Below are positions 56,050 through 64,000 of a stretch of DNA of 64,000 bases, piece after piece. Each line of letters starts with the position of its first letter. Positions within the stretch are counted from its first letter, which is position 1. Both the position numbers and the translations under genes were made by a program. The stretch is from NCBI GenBank assembly GCA_038030265.1, contig CM075937.1, positions 33,212,198 to 33,276,197 on the forward strand. The letters run 5' to 3'. The notes under the pieces are model-generated. The model did no database searches and had not been told where the DNA came from. It saw only the letters and a program-made list of their open reading frames with translations. This stretch comes from Corythucha ciliata (lineage: Eukaryota > Arthropoda > Insecta > Hemiptera > Tingidae).

Positions 56050-57116
56050 TTCCGCATTAGATTCTTTTTCAGGGGAAGGGGATGGCAATTTTGTTGTTAT
56101 CATTAACGATAAAAGTTGTATTCGTTTTTTTTTGCAGGGGGCGTTGTGGGTATTTGTATTCGTGAAAAAGGCGGCCACACATTGTAATGTAAATTAGTGG
56201 GAAGACAGCACCGGAAATTATTTGAAAATTTTGTTCTGAAAAAGTTTTGCTTTCTCGTCCGCTACAGATCAAAACTTTCTGAATACTAATTAAAAATCGT
56301 TAAGGGTCGTAAAGCTGTTTCAGGGGGTCAGAAGGACTGAGGGGTACGCGTGTCGTCCAGGCTTGGCCCGCTCCACTTGCTCTTTAGGTTTTGTGCCATG
56401 CGCGCCATGGTGTATGTTTATAACGTTCTTTCAGAAATTTCGGTGTGACCTTTCTTGGTTTTCTCTTCAGTTAACATCGGTGTCTTATTGGACTTTTCCT
56501 ATATTTCTCATGTTTCTTCCATTTTCTCGTAAATGTTAACCACATTTCACCTACAACTTCAGGTGTTAATGTTAATATCAATACCCAGTTGTTAGGCAGT
56601 AAATTCCAAGGGATTTCTGGGGAAATCACGTCATTTTCTAAGTGAATTTTCATTTTTCAAGACGCGTTTCCTGAAATTAGAGGAATCGATAACTTCGGGT
56701 CTCGGCTCTTGCGAGTACTACCCGCGTGCCGAAAGAATGCCCCTGACGAAAAATTCCCTCCACCCACCCCCTCGTCTGATATAGTGCCTTTTCTAAAGAG
56801 ATGAGCGCCCACTGAGCTAGGAGGCTGACCACCAACTTGTAGAGGGGTAAGAGGAACCCAGTCCATCATCGAAGAGCCGAATGTTTTTGAGACGGTAATA
56901 AAAGTCAAAGTGTCACAATTCTTTTCTCAGGGGCATTCTTTCGCCGCGCGGACTGTACCTACTCTTGTTAATGACCGAAGCGAAACGAGAGATCGTTTTC
57001 ACTGAAGAGACAGGCGTGGATGAGTATTTTATGTATGGAAATTCAATTACGTGAAACCCACCGTGTTAAAAGCATTGTCAGCTTCGGATCAAATCAAATA
57101 ATCTTCAACAATGAAC
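56050..57116. other. Intergenic, nothing recognised
   Basis: No repeat structure or coding similarity that I can support. Confidence 0.4.
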
Positions 57117-57920
57117 TAGAGGTGGGTAAAACAGTATCTACTTGATACTTTGTCACTGATACTTCAATGTACCTAGTAGTATCAACTGATACTGCCCGAT
57201 TGATCCGAGTACTTTTAGTATCAAGTATCAATATCAACTAAGAGTTCTCCTCTCCCCACGACTGAGTTTAAACCCAAGCGGAAAGCGGAGGTATTTCGCA
57301 GTTAATTGTTGTTTCTCTATCCACCGAATGATGGCACCAACAAACGGGTACTTTTTAGCCAATGAGAGAGCATGAAGTTAGTTAACTGGGTACTTTCCAA
57401 CCAATAGCAAAGCAAGACGAGTATCTGATACAACTGTACTCGCTTGTACTTGGTTTTTCTTCCTTTCAGTCACTGTCACTAGTGCCTCGGCTCGGACTTC
57501 CAGTGACAATTTGAGTAGATAACGGAGTGGGTACATATTAATCATTGTTGAGTGACGGGGAAAGAAATAACGGGCATATCAGCGATAAGACGTAACATTT
57601 CTCCTTTTAATCAACCCTTGGACTTATTAAAAAATTGTGTGTGAACGTTTGACATTCGTTCTTTTTCTTTCGAAAATGATTTTATAAATATACCTACCTA
57701 CCTAATGAGGATATTTGATATCAACCCAAGATGTAAAACCGTTGTACTCAAAACTAAATAATCTAGAATTTGTTGGATTTTATTTTCATGACTTTTTGAC
57801 TCCCCCCCCCCAACCATGTACCTGATACTAAAAGTACCCGGTAAAAGTATCTGATATTTTAAAGTATCATTATCAAGTAGTACCTGATACCGAAAAAAGC
57901 TGTCACTATACCCACCTCTA
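57117..57920. mobile_element. hAT-type non-autonomous element, perfect 8-bp TSD
   Basis: It starts TAGAGGTGGGTA and ends TACCCACCTCTA (perfect inverted ends), flanked by CAATGAAC on both sides (57109-57116 and 57921-57928). The subterminal 110 bp at each end is dense in GTATC/GATAC words (CTTGATACTT, AACTGATACTG, AAGTATCATTATC, CCTGATACC), in both orientations. 804 bp, no transposase frame. Confidence 0.9.
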
Positions 57921-58339
57921 CAATGAACGGTGACCGTAACAACCAGCTCGCTCGAGTGCTAGACGAAAAATAAAACAAGGGTGGGGGGGGGGAGAAGAGG
58001 AACTACACTACTGGGGGAGTAGAGGAACTATATACTACTGGAACCCCGCCTTAATATACCACACAGTTTTTCTTGATCCAGAGAATCGGAAAATCAAACC
58101 AAGCTGGCCGGTTCACCAAAAATTCAACTGGCCGGTCAAAAAACGGTCAGTGCCACGTCCATTTCGAAGTAAGAATAAGTCAGCCCATGAATTCGAGGTT
58201 TGACTTTAAACTGACCGTTTGGTTCCGAAACATGACAGTCTTTGGAATGTGTCCCCTCTACAAAGCTAAATAGTATATACAGATTTACGGGCTTAATAAA
58301 ACTCGCTAGCCAGGTCGCTCATGGCGTTCTTTGATGGAA

Positions 58340-59300
58340 TTTATTGAGGAATAAGAGTAGGAAAAAGTAAAAAAATCGCGGGGGAAATATTTTTAATTGA
58401 CAAGAATATATTTTTAATTTTCATGGCCCTAAAAGAGCTAATTAAACATTCCTCTGTCATACCGGAGGCTAAGAAAAGTTATTTCCTCCCGATGAACCCT
58501 AAAGCACCGGAACTCTGCGCAGTTGTAAAGCTACATAAGGAAGGCTTACCTATAAGACCTATTGTATCAGACATAAACAGTCCGTTGGAGAGATAGGAGG
58601 AGTTTCTTTGTTCAGAATTAAAACGACACTTGGGATTTGTGATGAGTCCTTTTGCCCATAAAACTAATCTGAGCTGTTTGGGCAGCTGTCATCTATGGGT
58701 GGCACTGAGAATTTGGTGAGGGTCTCGTTGGTCTCTCTTGATATTAAAAATGTATCCAGTAGTTTAGAGGCGTTGGAATGTTTCGACATCGTTAGGGAGC
58801 TTTCACACTTGGAATTCCGGTAACCGATTCCCGTATCGAGGATACTAAAAGGATACCGGAATCTCAAGTGTGAAAACGACCTTAGAGACATGTTAGTGGA
58901 ACGTGTGAGTGATAACGTTTTGAGGTAAGGCTATTGGAACTCATGGAGTTTGTTGTGAAAAACGGATACTTTCAATTTAATTACGGACTCTTTTAGCGGA
59001 GCTCTACACGTTTAAGTTCGAAACGAAACTGCTCAACGGCTCAAATGTATTGCTCGACTCAATCGTATTTTGTAGACGACCGACGTGGTCTGCGTGGTGA
59101 ATTCTTCCAGTTTTGAACGTGTTCCCTCACTTGGAGTGATGAATGACATGGACGCAAACATAAGCTTCACGTGTGAGGAGGAGAAAAATGGGTGCCTCAA
59201 TTTTTTGGATATTGAAATCCGTAGGAGTCCGAGAGCCTTCAGCTTTGGTGTCTACAGGAAGGCGACTATGACGGATGTTTTGTGCCTAACGATTCGCGAC
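58340..59300 (+). pseudogene. Penelope-like reverse transcriptase fragment
   Basis: In successive frames: PKAPELCAVVKLHKEGLPI then RPIVSDINSP (the KxHKxxxPxRPIVSxINSP box, 58423-58596), LVSLDIKNVSSSLEALECF, LMEFVVKNGYFQFNYG, a YFVDDRRG palm remnant (about 59065-59090), NDMDANISFTCEEEKNGCLN then FLDIEI, and FSFGVYRKATMTD. This is the order of a Penelope-like RT. Many stops and frame changes; the GIY-YIG end is lost near 59300. A small foldback (58798-58885) is inserted between two conserved blocks. Confidence 0.82.
58798..58885. mobile_element. Small foldback inside the Penelope-like fragment
   Basis: GCTTTCACACTTGGAATTCC + GGTA is inverted as TACCGGAATCTCAAGTGTGA + AAACGACC. About 88 bp. It separates RT blocks that are contiguous in the family, so it was inserted after the retroelement. 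Confidence 0.6.
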
Positions 59301-59342
59301 ACCCGTCGCTATGGCGGGATAAGTTGGCGGGAATCATCTGGT

Positions 59343-61200
59343 TCATTGATCGAGCGCTCAGATTTCCACTTTTATCATTTTATTATTAAATTTTATTCAA
59401 TTGGCGATTGTAGCTATCACTGGCGGCGCTAGTGTCGTGTGATAATGAAACCGGGGGGGCTCGGACGGTCTCCCGACTCCGAAGGTGCCAAAAGCCTTTC
59501 GGCCCATACACCATACCCACTTGGGGCCCGGACTCGGGAGAGCCTAGTACGGCTCCTCAAACCTATTTATCCTTTCCAGCAAACTCAGGAGACGGGTCCC
59601 ATTCTCCTTTGAGAAGCTGGGGAAGGGTATCCTATCGTCACCAAAAATGGTGTATCTGGCCGCCGCGTAGCCGTCACACTCGCATACGACGTGCTCCGCG
59701 GTTTCTTCAGCCTCCCCACACCTTTCGCAGTCGGGCTCCCCTACTGCCCCCATGATTGACAAATGCCTATTAAGGGCGTAATGCCCTGTATACATCCCTA
59801 CTATCCGCCTAAGCTTAACCCGTGTTAGTCCCAGCAACCATGCCGAAGCTTCCTGGTCTTCCTCATTTATTCCCAGTTTTGCTTGCCGGCACCCGGGTTC
59901 AGTCCGCCATCTCCTCAGAGCTTGGTCCCTGGCCCAGGCCCTTATCTCCCTCAAGACCACCCTGCGGGCAATGCCCACCGATGGTTCAGGTCCTATTACC
60001 GGCTGGTCCGCGCCACGCTTGGCCAGCTCGTCTGCTTTTTCATTTCCCTGCCATCCTCTATGACCCGGGATCCATCCCAACGTTAGGGAGTTCCCTTCAC
60101 CCTGGAGGTCCCGTATCCCTACTCTGCTACTCGCCACGGCCGCTGAGTCCACCACGGGTTTGGTGATCGCCCCTAGCGCCGCCCTGCTATCAGAGTAAAT
60201 ACCGATCGCCCTACCTGTCACTTTCCGCTTCAGTAGCTCCCGAATACAAGCATCGATCGCTTCCACCTCGGCCTGGAAAACTGTGGTGTGTCCCCCTAGC
60301 GGGATACTTATTTCCACCCCCAGCTCCGGCACGAAAATTCCAGCTCCGGTCGACCCTTCCTGACCCTTCTTGGAGCCGTCCGTATAACACACCAGCTCCC
60401 CTTGCCGGGATTCCCAACCTTCCTCTCGCATGATGACTCTCTGTTTGATTTTGGTCGAGAAGTCATTCCTTTTAACCACGTAAGCCGGCCTAAGTCCGAG
60501 GACGGGGATACTCTGTTTAGTTCCCCTTCCCAGTCCCATTGGCCCAGCCTGGCCCGCTTTAGGCCTCCCTGGCATCCCAACCTGTAGGCAACTTCAAGTG
60601 CCCGACCCCTGACTTCAATGTCCAAGGGCTTCAGGCCTAGTAATCTTTCCATGGCCCTCGTAGGGGTTTTCCGGAATGGCCCCAAAATCGCCAGGCAAGC
60701 AAGCCTTTGTATTTTTGCGAGCCTATCCGCCCCCCCTCCCTTCTCTATCCCCCTCCACCATGCGACCGCCCCGTGCAGGATGCGCGGTCGGATGATTCCT
60801 GTGTATATCCACTTCATGACCCGTGGTTTCAGGCCCCAGGTCTTCCCCACGATTTGTCTACATTGGTGAAAGGCCACCACAGCTTAATGAAACCGGTACT
60901 CCCCACAATATGTTATTTTTAGTGAATGGTTGAACAAGTTTTGTGTTTTTGTAAAGTGTTTTTTCGTGGTCAACGTCCGTAAAATAATGAGAAAAAAGTA
61001 GTCAGTTGGCCTAAAGTGACGAGAACAGAAGAACATGATTTCTGGTACATTTATACTCAAACGTCAAGCAAGATTCCAAGCCTTTCGGCGGTCGACTTTC
61101 TCCCAACCTGGGCTAATTGATAGTTGACACCGTTGAACCCTCAATTAGTACAAACTCGTGCGAAAATGCCGCTAGACGTGATTGCTATGGCGGAATAATG
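59343..61200 (-). repeat. Dispersed repeat unit 1, inverted copy, split by a LINE
   Basis: 59343-59454 and 60885-61200 together reproduce 340-735 on the opposite strand (ATTGGCGATTGTAGCTA.., GCGGCGCTAGTGTCGTGTGA, then after the LINE GTTTTGTGTTTTT, GTCAGTTGGCCTAA, GACGAGAACAGAAGAACATG, ACTCAAACGTCAAGCAAG). Confidence 0.75.
59455..60884 (-). mobile_element. 5'-truncated non-LTR retrotransposon with RNase H (I/R1/LOA-like)
   Basis: Flanked by TAATGAAACCGG at 59443-59454 and 60885-60896, a 12-bp target duplication. Minus strand: RT thumb (KWIYTGIIRPRILHGAVAWW, AKIQRLACLAILGPFRKTPT, LLGLKPLDIEV), then after a frameshift near 60500-60545 an RNase H domain with its acidic residues in place: CYTDGSKKG (Asp), FQAEVEAID (Glu), GIYSDSRAAL (Asp), GWIPGHRGWQGNEKADELAK (His/Asp). 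A C-terminal cysteine motif, CERCGEAEETAEHVVCECDG, follows. The stop is at 59544-59546. The 3' end is C-rich rather than poly(A). Only the last 1.4 kb was copied, the usual result of incomplete target-primed reverse transcription. Confidence 0.88.
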
Positions 61201-62631
61201 TTATTTCTTATTCGGTTTTTTCCCCGACCGTTCATACTAAGGCCCCTGGCCGCATACCCAGGATGGGGTAGGGCGATTCACAGCCTTACCATACGAGCGT
61301 ATTGGTCGATGTGCGGAATCCTTGATACGAAGCCAAGTGTTTCGGGGCGCTTAATATTATTGTTAATTGGAACGGTGGCGAGGTCTCTATGTTGATGAGT
61401 GTCACGAAAACTCATTGTTTAACAAGAAAATTGCTCAACTTAGCTCTATCTTAAAATGATTTCTAAAAGTTTCACAACTGAGATGATACCCTGCTCCTGC
61501 AGCAGTTTTCTTCGCTCCAACCATTACATTTAGCGGCCCTGCGATCGCTTCTTTCACAGGAACATTGTTCTGCAGGCAATAATGCGTAATTCTCCCGATT
61601 TAAAAAGTGGCCCCAGAAATGTTGATAATTTTTTTTTATTGAAAAAAGTCCCACCTGTTAATTTTTTAAAAATTTGTCATCCCACCCATGACGTCATGGC
61701 ACAAACAATAATAATTGGTTGAAAATTAAGAGCATACCTCTTTAGTCTATTTACCTTGTGGAGTACCGGACTCAATGTTTCTCTGAAACCCCGCCAGATA
61801 TCGTATCCCTTAGCTACAATCGCCAATAATGGTGAGATCTCGTGTTTATTTCGGTTGACAAGGGGTTCCCCCGCACATAATCTCTTAAGAAGCAGATATT
61901 TATTAATTGTTATATAGTTATGAAGAAAGAGCCAAACACCAATGAAACAATTAAAACCCCCCTCCCCCAATGACAAATTAGGTTAACAAAAGAAAAAAGA
62001 AATAGAAGCAAGGAAAACACCTGCCCACAAAAAACCTCCCTCAACCCACCCCCACAACTCCGCCAGCGGTCGCGCAGCTCAACTCACGACGTCCCGCCAC
62101 CAAGCGAAAAAGCGGTCCATAAAAGGGAGCCAAATTCTCGATGTCCGAGCTGAAGTTCATGGCGTTGTCCCCCTTCTTGATAGCCCTGAGGATGCTAGGA
62201 TCATAGCGAAACGTAGGCGAAAAATAAATAATTGAAGACTTCGACGGGTGTTTGGCTCTTTTATCATAACCATATCAACTGTACCCCGTCTTTCTACAAC
62301 CTTTTATTAATTGTTATTCATTTGTTATGTTTATATTTCATGTGTTTTCTCTATGTTATTATATTCGCAGTTGACCTAGAGTAGGTCGAAACCGGTCCCG
62401 TAGAATAAAATAAATTATTGTGGAGAGACGATACCTTTGTGAAAAACTTCAAGGTAGGATGTACTTTTATTGGCAAAGTGTAATTGAAACTTGTTTTCGC
62501 TGTAGATAAATACTTTTAGTCGACATTTGATGGGTTTTTTAATAATGTGAATGAGTGCCGATGAATGAGTATGACCGGGGGGGGGGGGGGGGTCCACAAA
62601 ATTGTTAGTTTGATTGATTCGTTGTATTCCT
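61201..62631. other. Intergenic with repeat pieces
   Basis: 61750-61828 matches 31347-31420 inverted. A 57-codon minus frame at about 62050-62215 (RYDPSILRAIKKGDNAMNFS, NLAPFYGPLFRLVAGRREL) looks protein-like but is unidentified. 62371-62402 contains GACCTAGAGTAGGTCGAAAC + CGGTCC followed by AATAAAATAAA, resembling retroelement 3' ends. G16 tract at 62577-62592. Confidence 0.45.
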
Positions 62632-63480
62632 TTTAGTGCGCATTTCATTCTGAAAATGCACTATTGGTCTCGTCGTGATGGTGGAAAACATGGGTCATGT
62701 CATGTTTTTTCACGTTTCAGAACCTCTAGAACACGAATTCAGTGGTCTCCAGAATATATATATATATATAATATTATGGCCGTTTTCTTGTTAGCACGAT
62801 AACTCTCGAAGAAATCAATTTAGCGGAACGCGTTTTGGCACAAAAATCAGTAGTCATAAGACCCCGGTCGGTATTGCATTTGGGCCAAATCGGTCGAGGT
62901 GGAGGGTGGGAAATAGGGGTTGAAATGGTCAAAAAATCACTATAAATCACCAGTTGATTCTAGAAGCATCATATTCGGTACGTATACTCCATGTTAGAGT
63001 AGCCTTTGATTCCCATTTTAATTTTTCGAAAAAGTCAAGGTGGTGAGGTGGTCCTTCCGGTGTGAAAGTGTAAAAATAGCGTTGAACTTCACTAGTTCAT
63101 CTTAGCGCTCTAAAATTCGATTCAATAATTTAATGCAACCTAAGCCCTGGGTTCCATTGAGATTTATCGAAAACTTTGATGGGGGGGGGGGTGAAATAGG
63201 GGATGACATTTCAAAAAAATCGCTTAAATTCACACGTTTAGGTATTATAAAATACGGCACAAAAATTTAATATAACAAAGCCCTTGGAAAACTACCGACA
63301 CTTTTCGACATTTTTGAAGAGAGGTGGGTGAAAATAGAGGAAGGATTTCGCCTTATGAAACAAATTGTGGTATCAAAATTATTACTTCTGGGACGGCTTA
63401 GGGTATCTGTATACGGAATGAAATGCACTCTTTCCGACCGCCAGCTGCCGGAGCGAAATTTTTTTGTTTATAAAGGTTGA
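62632..63480 (+). repeat. Dispersed repeat unit 2, longer copy
   Basis: The left end has GCATTTCATTCTGAAAATGC and the right end GAATGAAATGCACTCTTTCC + GACCGCCAGCTGCCGGAGCG. The whole of 2990-3655 aligns with the part after 62770, and 43500-43665 (inverted) with the part before. The GTGCATTTCATTC word is therefore present, inverted, at both ends. No protein is encoded; a G11 tract is at about 63181-63191. Confidence 0.7.
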
Positions 63481-64000
63481 AAATGGCGAGTAAGCCGAAA
63501 CCGGTTCCAAATGAATGAAAACTTGACCGATTAGCGGCGAGATCTTCCAAATTTATCTCCTTATTTTTAATTAATTTTTAAAGTAATGAGTTTCGCGATG
63601 GAGGGGGTTTTGATAGAAGTGACCTTGTGACGTCAATTCACCGCTAGCGTGTTTTGACGCTTATCACAAGCAAGCGAACCTGAACGCTGGTTTCCGTGTT
63701 TTTCAACTGAGATTACATAATTATGTTTGGATGCAACTAGGAAAACAACATTTTATTGCATTTAATTTTTCTGACGAAATAGGACAAGAAATAGGAACGC
63801 AGCACACTAAGGCAAAACAGCGAAGCACTGTACGTGCAAGTTGTAAACTGTAAAGGTGCCTTTACACTGCGCGAAACTTTCGCGAGTCAAGTCTCGCGTA
63901 ATGTAAATGGATGTTTCACCCCGAAACACGTTGCGCGAGGCAGTCTCGAGGCGAGCCAACCGTTGTCGGTTTTTTAGCGCGCATCAAGGTGTTTCACCCT
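63481..64000. other. Right edge; start of another inverted-repeat element
   Basis: From about 63854 the sequence AAGGTGCCTTTACACTGCGC, with CGCGAAACTTTCGCGAG palindromes, is GC-richer and looks like the left end of a MITE, but the window ends before a partner end. Nothing recognised in 63481-63850. Confidence 0.35.

Noticed and set aside
59822..60166. Plus-strand ORFs of 114 and 67 codons, Pro-rich
   Set aside because: They are antisense shadows of the LINE RNase H coding region.

Overview
This is an AT-rich, intron-containing animal nuclear genome segment. It is probably from an arthropod, but I infer that only from the kinds of genes and transposons present; nothing in the window fixes the species. 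Introns are short (54-86 bp is common) with GT..AG ends. Protein-coding host sequence is sparse and most of the window is transposon-derived or tandemly repeated DNA.

Layout. 1-4010 holds dispersed repeats and small inverted-repeat elements. 4011-6652 (+) is the one confidently recognised host gene, a jouberin (AHI1) orthologue. It lacks its 5' exons here, shows at least five WD40 repeats, and ends without a recognisable SH3 domain. 6653-15533 is intergenic, with inverted-repeat elements and a long run of degenerate minisatellites. 15534-17785 (+) is an intron-containing Crypton-type tyrosine recombinase gene. All its catalytic residues are visible, but it has two single-base frameshifts and an 843-bp hAT-like non-autonomous element in its last exon. 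17786-22435 is mostly minisatellite. 22436-28130 is mostly featureless, with some MITEs and one unidentified candidate exon. 28130-29720 holds a Jockey-type LINE fragment (-) next to a Penelope-like element fragment (+). 32049-33005 is a tandem satellite with a composite unit. 38790-40620 is minisatellite again. 42705-43469 is a giant palindrome made from the 3' end of a Penelope-like element. 46653-49932 is an essentially full-length hAT transposon with a perfect 8-bp target-site duplication; its transposase reads on the minus strand with frameshifts. 57117-57920 is a second hAT-type element with a perfect 8-bp duplication. 58340-59300 is another Penelope-like fragment. 59455-60884 is a 5'-truncated LINE with an RNase H domain, inserted (12-bp duplication) into an older repeat. 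62632-63480 is a second copy of the repeat seen at 2990-3735.

The genes do not form a pathway. Jouberin acts at the ciliary transition zone; everything else recognisable is mobile-element machinery or its debris. The most distinctive features are: many unrelated families of 20-40-bp degenerate minisatellites; a high density of MITEs with intact terminal inverted repeats, several with clean target-site duplications; a terminal module shared by different elements (GC-rich hairpin plus GTGCATTTCATTC); many C/G homopolymer tracts of 9-16 bases; and the insertion that splits the recombinase gene in such a way that its removal restores the reading frame.
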